Of a DNA stretch of 64,000 nucleotides, positions 8,668-22,297 are shown piece by piece. Both the position numbers and the translations under genes were made by a program. How positions within the stretch are numbered: position 1 is the first letter of the stretch; each line of letters begins with the position of its first letter. The notes under the pieces are model-generated. The model was given only the letters and a program-made list of their open reading frames with translations, was not told where the DNA came from and searched no databases. This DNA is from JBBREP01 sp036501845 (GTDB lineage: Bacteria > Actinomycetota > Acidimicrobiia > IMCC26256 > PALSA-610), in contig DASXZO010000010.1 of the NCBI GenBank assembly GCA_036501845.1, positions 1-64,000 on the forward strand, written 5' to 3'.

Positions 8668-9459
8668 CTACGGCGCCGCCGCGACCAGCCCCGACTCCAA
8701 CAAACGCGGCGCGAGCGCGAGCAAATCGTCGGCGACGAGTGCCGGCGGCACCGGCGCGTCGTCGTCTCCCTGCACACCCGAACGCACGAACGCGAACGGC
8801 CAGCCGAGCGCGGCCGCGAACGCGCCGTCGGTGCTGGCGCGGTCGCCGATCATCACGCCCCGCTCGCCGCACACTTCCTTCACCAACGCCGCGAGCGTTT
8901 CGTGCGGTTTGCCGACCACGACCGGCGTGCAACCCGACGCGGTGGCGACGGCCGCGGCGATGCTCCCCGCGCCGGGCAGCAACGTTCCGTTCGGGCCGGG
9001 ATACGTCGGGTCGGTATTGGTGGCCACGAGAAGCGCGCCGGCGCGCGCCGCGTCGGCCGCGCGCGTGAGTCGCTCGTAGTCGAACTCACGGTGAAAGCCC
9101 ACCACCACGGCGGCCGCGGGCGGCTCGTCGACAACGACGAAGCCTTCCGCGGCGAGCGCCTCCCGCACTCCCTCACCCGCGCAGGCCAGCACCCGCGCAC
9201 CTGGCGCGAGCGACGCCCGACACCAGCGCGCCGCGGCCATCGCGCTGCTCAGCACATCGGCGGCGGCGGCAGGTATCGACATGCGGCCGAGCTTGGCCAC
9301 GTAGTCGGCGGGCGTGTTCCCCGAGTTGTTGGTGACGAACACGACGCGCACGCCGGCATCTCGCAGCATCGCGATTGCCGGCCCGCCTCCCGCGATCGGC
9401 TCGTCGCCGAGCCACACCACACCGTCGAGGTCGCAGCACACCACGGGCCGTTCGGTCAC
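8668..9459 (-). CDS. HAD-IIA family phosphatase (NagD-like)
   Basis: A 263-residue haloacid-dehalogenase superfamily hydrolase. Motif I is CCDLDGVVWLGD at residues 8-19, motif II is VFVTNNSGNT near residue 43, the Lys motif is in VVVGKPHETL, and the last acidic motif is MIGDRASTDG. The cap lies between motifs II and III, as in subfamily IIA (NagD, phosphoglycolate and p-nitrophenyl phosphatases). The substrate cannot be told from sequence. It is divergent from the DUF1015 gene, with a 48-base gap that must hold both promoters, and is probably the first gene of the tlyA-nadK-recN run. Confidence 0.88.
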   Translation of the reverse strand: MTERPVVCCDLDGVVWLGDEPIAGGGPAIAMLRDAGVRVVFVTNNSGNTPADYVAKLGRMSIPAAAADVLSSAMAAARWCRASLAPGARVLACAGEGVREALAAEGFVVVDEPPAAAVVVGFHREFDYERLTRAADAARAGALLVATNTDPTYPGPNGTLLPGAGSIAAAVATASGCTPVVVGKPHETLAALVKEVCGERGVMIGDRASTDGAFAAALGWPFAFVRSGVQGDDDAPVPPALVADDLLALAPRLLESGLVAAAP

Positions 9460-9507
9460 CGGCCGAACCTATCGAAGCCCGCCTGACGCCTTCGTTAGAG
9501 TGCCGCG

Positions 9508-10761
9508 GTGCCCGGGTTCGAGCCGTTTCGCGGTGTCCGCTACGTGACCGGCTTCGGCGGCCACGCCACCATGGGCTGGTCCGGGCCGATCGACCACGAC
9601 GTGGTGTGCGCGCCGCCGTACGACGTGATCGACGAAGGCGAACGCCAAGCACTCGCGCGCCGCCACCCGCGCAACGCCGTGCGGCTGATCCTGCCCCAAG
9701 ACCATCACATCGAAGGCGACCGCTACGCGTCGGCGTACGACGACTACTGCCTGTGGCACAGCGAAGGCACCCTGGATGTCGACGCCGCGCCGCGCTTCTA
9801 CGGCTACCGGATGGAGTTCCGCGACAGCCTCGGCCACAACCGGCGAACGGTGGGCGTGATCGGCGCGCTCGAACTCCCTGCCGCGCCCGGTGAGGGCGAC
9901 ATCCTGCCGCACGAGCGGACGATGGCGAAGGCCAAATCCGACCGTCTACAGCTGCTGCGCCACACCCATCTCAACGTCGATCCGATCTGGGGGCTCACCC
10001 TCGCCTCCGGCCTCACCGACCTGATCGAAGGCGCGGCCGGCGCCTCACTCGGCGGTTGCGTCGACGACAACGACAACGCGCACACGCTGTTCGCGATCGA
10101 CGATGCCGACGCCATCGCCGCGATCCGCGGCGCGATCGCAGGCTCGCCGCTCGTGCTCGCCGACGGTCATCACCGCTTCGAGACGGCCTGCGCGTTTCGC
10201 GACCAGGGCCCCGAGAACGCCAACGGGGCGCGCCCACTTGGCGCGCCGGCGATCATGACGCTCGTGGTCGAGCTGGCCGAAGAGCAACTCAGCATCCAGG
10301 CGATCCACCGCCTGGTCACGCTCACCCCTGGCTTCGAGGCGCGTGCTTCGCTCGCCGACGCCTTCTCGCTCTCCCCCGTCGACTCGCTCGCGGCCGCGGG
10401 CGACGACGCACTCGTGCTCGTCGAGCGCGGCGCGCTCCACGTGCTCGAACCGCGCGCCGATGTGGTGGCACGCGAGCTTGCCGACGAGCCGGACATGCTC
10501 CGGGCCGTCGATGCCGCCATCGTCGAGCGCGTGGTGGCGCCGCGCTGGCCCGACGCCACGTGGACGTTCCGTCACGATGCCGACGAGATCGTCGCCCAGG
10601 TGCACAACGGCGCCTACGACGCCGGCCTCGTGCTGCGCCCGCCCACCGTCGCCACCACCCGTGCGGCCGCGGCGGCACGCGTCCGCATGCCGCAGAAGAC
10701 CACGTTCTTCTATCCGAAGCCGCGCACCGGCCTGGTGTTCCGCGACCTCGAGATCGGCTGA
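9508..10761 (+). CDS. DUF1015 family protein
   Basis: A 417-residue cytoplasmic protein of the DUF1015 (COG4198) family. Characteristic segments are the N-terminal FEPFRGVRYV, the CAPPYDVIDEGER block, the central ILPHERTMAKAKSDRLQLLR and the DGHHRFETA motif, which is the most conserved feature of the family. The biochemical activity of the family is not firmly established; the His-rich DGHHR motif suggests a catalytic or phosphate-binding site. The GTG start at 9508 gives a conventional N terminus. It converges on korB, with 32 bases between the two stops. Confidence 0.85.
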   Translation: MPGFEPFRGVRYVTGFGGHATMGWSGPIDHDVVCAPPYDVIDEGERQALARRHPRNAVRLILPQDHHIEGDRYASAYDDYCLWHSEGTLDVDAAPRFYGYRMEFRDSLGHNRRTVGVIGALELPAAPGEGDILPHERTMAKAKSDRLQLLRHTHLNVDPIWGLTLASGLTDLIEGAAGASLGGCVDDNDNAHTLFAIDDADAIAAIRGAIAGSPLVLADGHHRFETACAFRDQGPENANGARPLGAPAIMTLVVELAEEQLSIQAIHRLVTLTPGFEARASLADAFSLSPVDSLAAAGDDALVLVERGALHVLEPRADVVARELADEPDMLRAVDAAIVERVVAPRWPDATWTFRHDADEIVAQVHNGAYDAGLVLRPPTVATTRAAAAARVRMPQKTTFFYPKPRTGLVFRDLEIG

Positions 10762-10793
10762 TCGAACCGCGGGCGCCCGCCCGCGTCGCCGCG

Positions 10794-11821
<1,028 letters not shown>

Positions 11822-11825
<4 letters not shown>

Positions 11826-13705
11826 GACTCGATCATCTCCAGGATCTTGGCCTCGAGCTCAGCGGCCCGGAACGGCACACCCTGCACCTTGGTGAAGGAA
11901 TGCGCGTCCACGAGGTACTCGGCGCGCAGCAGCTTGTTGAGCTGGCCGAGGTTCATCTCGGGTACGAGCACGCGGCGGTAGCGAGCGAGCACGTCGCCGA
12001 GGTTCGACGGGAACGGGTTGAGGTGCGTGAGGTGCGCGTGCGCCACCGGCTTGCCGCGAGCACGCACGCGTCGCACGCCGGCCTGGATCGCGCCCCAGGT
12101 GCTGCCCCAGCCGACCACCAGCGTGTCGGCGTTGCCGTCGACATCGTCGACCTCGACGTCGGGGATGTCCTTGGCGATCCCCGCGACCTTGGCGGCACGG
12201 ATGTGCACCATCGCCTCGTGGTTCTCGGGCGAGTAGCTGATGTTGCCGCTGCCGTCGGCGCCTTCGATGCCGACGCCCGCCTTCTCGATGCCACCGATGC
12301 GGTGCATCAGGCCCGGCGTGCCCGGCACCGCCCACGGACGGGCCAGCGTCTCGGGATCGCGCAGGTACGGCCAGAACACGTCGCCGTGGTTCGGCTCCGA
12401 GGCGAAGTCGACCGAGATGTCGGGCAGCGCGTCGAGGTCGGGCAGCAGCCACGGCTCGGCACCGTTGGCGAGGTAGCCGTCGGTGAGGAGCATCACGGGC
12501 GTGCGGTACTTGAGGGCGATGCGGCACGCCTCGAACGCCGCGTCGAAACACTGACTCGGCGAGTAGGCCGCGACGATCGGCAGCGGCGACTCACCATGGC
12601 GGCCGTACATCGCGAGCATGAGGTCGGCCTGCTCGGTCTTGGTGGGCAGGCCGGTGGACGGGCCGCCGCGCTGCACGTCGACGACCACGAGCGGGAGCTC
12701 GAGGCTCATCGCCAGGCCCAGCGCCTCCGATTTCAGGTCGACACCCGGGCCCGACGTGCCGGTGATCGCCAGCGAGCCGGCGAAGGCCGCGCCGATCGCG
12801 ATCGAAGCGGCGGCGATTTCGTCCTCGGCCTGGAGCGTCTTCACGCCGAAGTTCTTGAGCTTCGACAGCTCGTGGAGGATGTCGGACGCCGGCGTGATCG
12901 GGTACGACGCGTACACCAGCGGGAGCTTGGCGCTCTGCGACGCGGCGACGAGGCCGTACACCGTGGCGGCATTCCCGACCACGTTGCGGTAGCGCCCGGG
13001 CTTCAACGCCGCAGGGCGCACTTCGTAGGGATGGTCGAACAGCTCAGCGGTCTCACCGAAGTTGCGACCGGCCTTGAACGCGGCGAGGTTGGCGTCGCGC
13101 ACCTGCGGCTTGTTGCCGAAGCGCACCTCGATCCATTCCTGCACCGGCTTCACCGGACGCGTGTACATCCAGCAGAGCAGGCCGAGCGCGAAGAAGTTCT
13201 TGGAGCGCTCGGCGTCGCGCGGCTTGACGCCGAGCTCCTTGGTGGCGCTCACCGTGATCGACGTCATCGGCACCTGGTACACCGTGTACGCCGCCAGCGA
13301 GTCGCCGTCGAGCGGGTTGTGGTCGTAGCCGGCCTTCTCGAGGTCGCGTGCCTCGAAGTTGTCGGAGTTGACGATCACGGTCGTGCCCGGCGCCATGTCG
13401 TGCAGGTTCGCCGACAGCGCAGCCGGGTTCATCGCCACGAGCACGTTCGGCGCATCGCCGGGAGTGACGATGTCGTGGTCCGAGATGTGCACCTGGAACG
13501 ACGACACGCCGGCGATCGTGCCGGCTGGCGCACGGATCTCGGCTGGATAGTTCGGCAACGTCGCCAGGTCGTTGCCGAACGCGGCGGACAGTTCGGTGAA
13601 CCGGTCCCCCACGAGCTGCATGCCGTCACCCGAGTCACCCGCGAAGCGGATGACGACCCGATCCAGGGTCTCGGCCCGCGGTTGCGCGGGAGAATCGATG
13701 GTCAC
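11822..13705 (-). CDS. korA: 2-oxoacid:ferredoxin oxidoreductase, fused gamma-alpha subunit
   Basis: A 627-residue subunit. The N-terminal gamma domain (RFAGDSGDGMQLVGDRF, about residues 20-200) is fused to the alpha pyrimidine-binding domain (VYASYPITPASDILHELSK; AEDEIAAASIAIGAAFAG; GPSTGLPTKTEQADL). This is the standard KorA arrangement in actinobacteria. The start is GTG at 13705, with AAAGGAAC about 10 bases upstream; the frame stays open upstream but has no conserved content. korA-korB is a two-gene unit preceded by a 214-base gap (13706-13919), which is long enough for its own promoter although I see no convincing -35/-10 pair there. Confidence 0.94.
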
Positions 13706-13919
13706 CGTTGACCCGTTCCTTTCATGCTCCGACTGCAACGAGCACCCGGCCTCGTCCCGCCGCAACCGCTCGTCTGCCTCGACGCGCTGCGGTGCACGGG
13801 CTCCGGTGTTGCGATCGTACCCCCGAGGTTCGCTTCCCCTGTGACACATCGGCCGACGGGCCCACGACCTGCGGCCCCGGGGTGGCGATCGCGCCAGGAT
13901 CGCGCCGGTCATGCGACGG

Positions 13920-14300
13920 CTACTCGAGCGCGCCGAGGTGATCGCGCACCGTGCGTTCGACCCTGGCGCGGCCCCGTTTGTCGCCGGCACGGCTGATGGC
14001 GACGGCCGCGACCTCGACACGGCTCGCCGTGCTGCCGCCGGCCCGGAAGAAGCGGCGCCGGACAGTGCCTGCCACCAGCACCTCGTCGCCGGCGTCGAGC
14101 ACCGTGACCCACGCCGCCGGATCGGTGACACTCACCGGGACGCTCACGGCCGCGCCATCGTCGGGGCGGGTGGTCACTTGCAGCTGGGCGAGCTCGCTCC
14201 CCGACGGGAGCGTGCGGCAGTCGGGCGGGCTCGACAGCACACCGCGCACGACCGCGATGTTCACCGACTCACTGCTCGTCGACGTTTTGGGGTCTGGCAT
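13920..14300 (-). CDS. SSB-like OB-fold single-stranded DNA-binding protein
   Basis: A 126-residue protein resembling the N-terminal OB-fold of single-stranded DNA-binding proteins: SVNIAVVRGVLSSPPDCRTLPSGSELAQL at residues 12-40 and the VTDPAAWVTVLDAGDEVLVAGTVRRRFF core. It lacks the acidic C-terminal tip (DDDIPF) of canonical SSB, so it is more like the small actinobacterial SSB paralogues. GAGGAGAT is placed just upstream of the ATG. It lies 110 bases downstream of the TPR gene and upstream of korA. Confidence 0.75.
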   Translation of the reverse strand: MPDPKTSTSSESVNIAVVRGVLSSPPDCRTLPSGSELAQLQVTTRPDDGAAVSVPVSVTDPAAWVTVLDAGDEVLVAGTVRRRFFRAGGSTASRVEVAAVAISRAGDKRGRARVERTVRDHLGALE

Positions 14301-14384
14301 TGGATCTCCTCGACTCGTGGCGGCGTCGTTTCGCGCGCCGCTCGGATTGCAATTCGGGTCGGGGAGGTTCGGGGAGTTGTGGTG

Positions 14385-14413
14385 AGCCTACGAGGGGGTT
14401 GCGACACTGTTCA
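14385..14413 (-). promoter_or_regulatory. Candidate promoter for the SSB-like gene
   Basis: On the minus strand a TGAACA hexamer (14413-14408) and a TAGGCT hexamer (14390-14385) are separated by 17 bases. They lie just after the TPR gene stop and about 85 bases upstream of the SSB-like start. The -35 match is moderate, and the region could instead be plain read-through from the TPR gene. Confidence 0.3.
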
Positions 14414-15073
14414 GCCGAGCGACGCGAGGCGTTCGGCCACGTCGGCAAACTGGCTGTCGTATTTCTTCACCCGCAGGAACAGCGCTCGTGCGCGCGGGAT
14501 GTCGCCGGTCCGCTCGTAGAGGTCGGCGAGCGCGTACCAGAGCCGCACGTGGTGCTCCTGGATGCGCCGCGGGTTGTCACGCGCACGCTTTTCGAGCACT
14601 TCGATCGCCTCGTCGCGCCGGCCGCGATCGGCAAGCGACCCGGCGTAGACGATGCGGCCCTCGGTGACGAGCTCGGCCGACGGCGACGCTTCACCGAGCT
14701 CGCGCCACAACTCGTCGACGCGCCGGTAGCGCTTCAGCGCGCGGGCGCAGTCCATCAACACCGGGTGCTGGTCGGTCGAGCCGGTGATGTCCACGAAGGC
14801 CTCGAGCTCGCGCTCGGCGGCCCGGTAGTTGCCCACCCGGTACTGGCACAGCCCCGCGAGCTCGCGCACGCCCGCGGCGTCGGGGTATGACCGCATGAGT
14901 GGCCGCAGGATGCGCAGCGAATCACGCTCGCGCCCGGCGTTGAACGCCTCGGCCGCCTGTTCGAGCGTCTTCACCGCCTGCGCGCCGCGCGCGCCGGCGA
15001 CGCGGCGTAACTCGGCAGCGGCTTCGGAGTCCTTGCGAGGACGGCGGTACCGGGGCGGGCGGGTTGCGGGCAT
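14411..15073 (-). CDS. Tetratricopeptide-repeat protein
   Basis: A 220-residue helical protein. After a basic N terminus (RPPRYRRPRKD) it consists of TPR-like helix pairs, for example ALKRYRRVDELWRELGEA, GRRDEAIEVLEKRARDNP and YERTGDIPRARALFLRVKKYD. TPR proteins scaffold protein-protein contacts; no partner is evident. The ATG at 15073 is just upstream of the basic segment; the open frame beyond it runs into the 5S rRNA gene and is not coding. It is the first protein gene downstream of the rRNA operon, separated from it by the hairpin at 15123-15154. Confidence 0.75.
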   Translation of the reverse strand: MPATRPPRYRRPRKDSEAAAELRRVAGARGAQAVKTLEQAAEAFNAGRERDSLRILRPLMRSYPDAAGVRELAGLCQYRVGNYRAAERELEAFVDITGSTDQHPVLMDCARALKRYRRVDELWRELGEASPSAELVTEGRIVYAGSLADRGRRDEAIEVLEKRARDNPRRIQEHHVRLWYALADLYERTGDIPRARALFLRVKKYDSQFADVAERLASLG

Positions 15074-15122
15074 GGTCGGCGAACCGTACCGGGGCGCGCG
15101 CGGCGGCCCCGGACGCGACGAT

Positions 15123-15154
15123 GCCCGCCTCGGGTCCACTGGACCCCGGCGGGC
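15123..15154 (-). terminator. rRNA operon terminator hairpin
   Basis: Immediately downstream of 5S on the transcribed strand, GCCCGCCGGGGTCC is followed by a short AGT loop and GGACCCGAGGCGGGC, giving a very stable GC-rich stem. There is no U-tract after it, as is common in high-GC actinobacteria. Confidence 0.7.
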
Positions 15155-15170
15155 AACGTCATTCGAATAA

Positions 15171-15286
15171 TCCGGCGGCGACCTACTCTCCCAGGAAGTT
15201 CCCCTCCAAGTACCATCGGCGCGGGCGGGCTTAACTGCCGTGTTCGGAATGGGAACGGGTGTGACCCCGCCGCTGTAACCACCGGA
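15171..15286 (-). rRNA. rrf: 5S ribosomal RNA
   Basis: About 116 nt. The universally conserved stretch reads on the minus strand as CACACCCGTTCCCATTCCGA followed by ACACGGCAGTTAAGCCC and GATGGTACTTGG. The 5' end (TCCGGTGGTTACAGCGGC) pairs with the 3' end (GTCGCCGCCGGA) as the terminal helix. It is the last gene of the operon, about 75 bases downstream of 23S. Confidence 0.95.
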
Positions 15287-15654
15287 AATCTTGGCGCTCT
15301 CGGTTCCCCGAGAACTCCATAGCGAGCACGAGACATCCAATCGATGTCGAAATGTATGAGAGCTCAAGCCCTCGGCCGATTAGTACCGGTCGGCTGAACA
15401 CGTCACCGTGATTACACCTCCGGCCTATCAACCTGGTCGTCTACCAGGGGCCTTACCTGCTTGTGCAGTGAGAGACCTCATCTCGAGGCGAGTTTCGCGC
15501 TTAGATGCTTTCAGCGCTTATCTCTTCCGTAGGTCGCCAACCAGCCGTGCCCTTGGCAGGACAACTGGCACACGAGAGCTACGTCCGCTCCGGTCCTCTC
15601 GTACTAGGAGCAGCTCCTCACAAGTCTCTTACGCCCACGGAGGATAGGGACCGA

Positions 15655-16385
15655 CACGATTGTTACCGACACTCTCCACCTTGGAGGAGCGTGGGCCAGG
15701 TCATTTCTGCCTGGCTCTGCATGTCGCCATGCAGGTCGGACCATATCTTCAACGCTCTCGTTCGAGCGTTGTTCGGCATATGGTCTCTGAGGATTCTGAA
15801 TGCGCAGCAATTGCCGACCGCCGATACCGACCGCCTCCATTCATGGAGAGCGCGACGGCGACGAGGTCGTCGAAGCCTTGGGCAGTGAGATGCTCTCCAT
15901 CGGCCATCGCCCGAACAATGCCGGCGAAGGCCTCGAAGTCTCGTTGCTTCGAGCTGATGAGAGGTTGCTGTTCGAAGAGCGGGATGACCCTCGTCAGCAG
16001 GTCTTCCCTCTTGCGCACGACGTAGACCAAGGTCCGGTCGGTGCTATTGCGATGGTTCTCCAGTATGCGTCCACAGCCCAGTCGTGCCTGCACGAGGTCA
16101 AGTACCTCGCGACGCTCGACGTGCTGACTGACTCGAAACTCCGGTACCAGCTGCCTTCCGGCTCTGGTGCTGCGGTTCCGAGCGATCGCTACGTGAAAAG
16201 AGCCTTCTCCGTCAACAAACCCTGCGATATACGCATTCAGCCTTTCCTGCTGATTGTCCGCACTGGATGGATTTTCACTGCCCACGTTCCGACCCTACAG
16301 AGAGGGTGCGACAACGTGAACGAGTACCACCAGATACTCGGAGTTTCCAGCATATAGCCGAATTTATAGACAGCGCGGAAATTCC
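15655..16385 (-). mobile_element. Group I intron in 23S rRNA, after U2604 (E. coli numbering)
   Basis: 731 nt, beginning GGAATTTCC and ending in G (AATCGTG), with a U at the end of the 5' exon as group I splicing requires. P1 is explicit: exon AGACAGU pairs with intron GCUGUCU, with a U-G wobble at the splice site. Core helices readable by hand are P3 (TTCGGC/GCCGAA), P4 (TGCTG/CAGCA), P7 (CCATA/TATGG, within the canonical GAAGATATGGTCC), P8 (CAACGCTC/GAGCGTTG) and P9 (CTGCATG-GCGA-CATGCAG, a GNRA tetraloop). Further hairpins (GCCAGG/CCTGGC and CTCC/GGAG) follow before the 3' splice site. The intron encodes a LAGLIDADG protein. E. coli positions come from my own alignment from memory. Confidence 0.88.
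15749..16285 (-). CDS. LAGLIDADG homing endonuclease in the U2604 intron
   Basis: A 178-residue protein with one LAGLIDADG-type motif, IAGFVDGEGSFHVAI, at about residues 19-33, so it should act as a homodimer. It is expected to cut intronless 23S genes at the insertion site and promote intron homing. The GTG start (MGSENPSSADNQQER) overlaps the 3' strand of P4 and its flanks, and the C terminus (SESSETICRTTLERER) runs through the P7 5' strand, P3' and P8. The TGA stop lies one base before the AGATATGGTCC of P7 3'. Both ends are therefore also ribozyme sequence. The nearest relative in the window is the ORF in the other intron. Confidence 0.88.
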   Translation of the reverse strand: MGSENPSSADNQQERLNAYIAGFVDGEGSFHVAIARNRSTRAGRQLVPEFRVSQHVERREVLDLVQARLGCGRILENHRNSTDRTLVYVVRKREDLLTRVIPLFEQQPLISSKQRDFEAFAGIVRAMADGEHLTAQGFDDLVAVALSMNGGGRYRRSAIAAHSESSETICRTTLERER

Positions 16386-16419
16386 ACTGTCTCGCGACGT
16401 TCTAAACCCAGCTCGCGTA

Positions 16420-16453
<34 letters not shown>

Positions 16454-16463
16454 GGTGCTTCCC

Positions 16464-16500
<37 letters not shown>

Positions 16501-16689
16501 TCTGCCGTCGATGTGGACTCTTGGGCAGAATAAGCCTGTTATCCCCGGGGTACCTTTTATCCGTTGATCGACCGCGCTTCCACACGCCACGGCCGGGTCA
16601 CTAAGCCCGACTTTCGTCCCTGCTCGACTTGTAGGTCTCGCAGTCAAGCTCCCTTGTGTCTTTGCACTCAACGCCTGATGGCCAACCAG

Positions 16690-16753
<64 letters not shown>

Positions 16754-17011
16754 ACCTGTCACTGTCCCCGACCCGGATTACGGGCCTGGGTTAGAAGCCC
16801 AGTATGCACAGGGTGGTATTTCAACGTCGCCTCCACAAGGGCTGACGCCCCTGCTTCCCAGGCTCCCACCTATCCTACACAATACATACCAAGATCCAAT
16901 ACCAAGTTGTAGTAAAGGTCCACGGGGTCTTTCCGTCCTTCCGCAGGAAACGAGCATCTTTACTCGTAATGCAATTTCGCCGGGTCTCTGGTTGAGACAG
17001 TAGCCAAGTCG

Positions 17012-17808
<797 letters not shown>

Positions 17809-18647
17809 AGGTTCAGAGCTTCGCCTTACGGCTAACCCTTCCCCGTAACCTTCCGGCACCGGGCAGGCGTCACAGCGTATACATCGTCTTGCGACTTCGC
17901 ACGCTGCTGTGTTTTTAGTAAACAGTCGCTTGGCTCTGGTCTCTGCGGCCTCCTCGAGCTCAGGACGCGAAGTCCTTCACCCTACCGAGGCCCCCCTTCT
18001 TCCGAAGTTACGGGGGTAATTTGCCGAGTTCCTTAACCAGAGTTCTCCCGATCGCCTTAGTATTCTCTACTTGTCCACCTGAGTCGGTTTGGGGTACGGG
18101 CACCGTGCCAGCTCGCTAGAGGTTTTTCTCGGCAGCATGGGATCGATCACTTCACCTGAATCGGTTCGGCATCGCGTCTCAGAGTGAATGCCAGGCGGAT
18201 TTGCCTACCTGACCTCCTACACGCTTACCCCGGGACAACCAACGCCCGGGTTGATCTACCCTCCTGCGTCACCCCCTTGCTGTCCGCCGGGACCGGTGTC
18301 GGATTCGACCTAAGTCAGCCTCCGATTCGTTTCCCATTGGAATGGGCGCGGACACGGTGGTACTGGAATATCAACCAGTTGTGCATCGACTACGCCTGTC
18401 GGCCTCGCCTTAGCTCCCGACTAACCCTGGGCGGATGAGCCTTCCCCAGGAACCCTTGGACATTCGGCGGAGGGGTTCCTCCCCCCTCTTTCGCTACTCA
18501 TGCCGGCATTCTCACTCGACCACGCTCCACACACGCTCACGCACGTGCTTCACAGCTGAGATCGACGCTCCCCTACCCATCACGCAAAAGCGCAATGACG
18601 CAGCTTCGGTACTGTGCTTGAGCCCCGTTACATTGTCCGCGCAGGAC

Positions 18648-18717
<70 letters not shown>

Positions 18718-19858
18718 GGCAATCCCACATCGTTTACCACTGAGCACAGATTTTGGGACCTTAGCTGGCGTTCTGGGCTGTTTCCCTTTCGACCATGAAG
18801 CTTAGCCCCCATGGTCTCACTGCCGTGTTCTGGAGTATCGGCATTCGGAGTTTGGTTGATTTCAGTAACCTTGTGGGGCCCCTAGACCATCCAGTGCTCT
18901 ACCTCCGACACTGAACACACGACGCTGTACCTAAATACATTTCGGGGAGAACCAGCTATCACCAGGTTTGCTTGGCCTTTCACCCCTAACCACAGGTCAT
19001 CCCCGCCGTTTTCAACCGACGTGGGTTCGGCCCTCCACGAGGTCTTACCCTCGCTTCAGCCTGCCCATGGCTAGATCACCTGGCTTCGGGTCTATAGCAT
19101 GCGACTTTACGCCCTATTCAGACTCGCTTTCGCTCCGGCTTCCCCTCTCGGGTTAACCTTGCCACATACCATAACTCGCCGGCTCATTCTTCAAAAGGCA
19201 CGCCATCACGGCCATAGGGCGAACCCTATGACGACGCTTTGACTGCTTGTAGGCCAACGGTTTCAGGTTCTATTTCACTCCCCTCCCGGGGTCCTTTTCA
19301 CCATTCCCTCACGGTACTCGTGCACTATCGGTCGCCAGCTTGTACTTAGCCTTACGAGGTGGTCCTCGCAGATTCACGCGGACTTTCTCGGGTTCCGCGT
19401 TACTCGGGTGCCACGCAGGAGGCTCATCGCTTTCGCGTACAGGGTTGTTACCTTCTATGACCCGGCTTTCCAGACCGGTTCCACTAACGATGAGTTTTGT
19501 AACTCCTTGAAGGGTCTGCCGCCCCTTCCGCATGGTCCCACGACCCCGTTGTCGCATCGCCGACAGGCTGTACCACGACAACGGTTTAGGCTATTCCCAG
19601 TTCGCTCGCCGCTACTACGGGAGTCGCATTTTGCTTTCTGTTCCTCGGGGTAATGAGATGTTTCAGTTCCCCCGGTTCCCTCCTACTGCCCTATGTGTTC
19701 AGGCAGAGGTGACTGGGCATGACCCCAGCCGGGTTTCCCCATTCGGATATCCACGGATCAAAGCCTGGTAGGCGGCTCCCCGTGGCTTATCGCAGCCACC
19801 CACGTCCTTCATCGGCATCTGGCGCCAAGGCATCCACCGTTGGCCCTTCATAGCTTGA

Positions 19859-21845
<1,987 letters not shown>

Positions 21846-22195
21846 GATCACGGCCTCGGCTCGCACCACATGGGTACTTGCCTCGGCATAGATCGGAGAG
21901 CCGCCGCCGGGAGCACTGACTCCGGGCGGCTGGCATTCATTGTGTTGCTATGACGGAGCATCTCCACGACCGGCTTGACGTACAGGTGGTCGCGTGATGC
22001 CCGCACTGGCTTTTGGCATTCACTGCTCTGTTGTCAAGGAACGACCCCGGGGCGGACGCGGCAAAGCGGCCGAACCGGAACGGCACTCCACCGATCGAAC
22101 CCGCCGAGGCGGGGCGCCGTGCCGGAGCACGACAGAAGGCCGGAGGTTGGTGCCAGGCTCTTCACGGCCGTGAACGGCCGCCGGAGCGAAGTGAC
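21846..22195 (-). other. rRNA operon leader
   Basis: 350 bases between the promoter and 16S, with no protein gene. It contains the left half of the 16S processing stem at 22019-22037 and a hairpin around 22160-22185 (TTCACGGCCGTGAA, then CGGCCG). Base composition is GC-rich and no Shine-Dalgarno/start combination stands out. Confidence 0.7.
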
Positions 22196-22224
22196 ATCCT
22201 ATGCACGCCGAACCCGAGTGCCAA
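22196..22224 (-). promoter_or_regulatory. rRNA operon promoter
   Basis: On the minus strand TTGGCA (22224-22219) is followed by exactly 17 bases and TAGGAT (22201-22196). Both match the strong housekeeping sigma-factor rRNA promoters of actinobacteria. Transcription would start near 22189. It lies between the tyrS stop at 22298 and the 16S leader. Confidence 0.75.
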
Positions 22225-22297
22225 CTCGGTAGGCCCGTTTTTCGAGAATTCTCGCTGACCGGGGAGGACGCACCTCCCGGCGCGGCCCGCAGCCAAC

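Noticed and set aside
15655..16385. The insertion as an intervening sequence removed without ligation
   Set aside because: A complete group I core, a P1 with U-G at the splice and terminal G favour a self-splicing intron over a fragmentation-type spacer.
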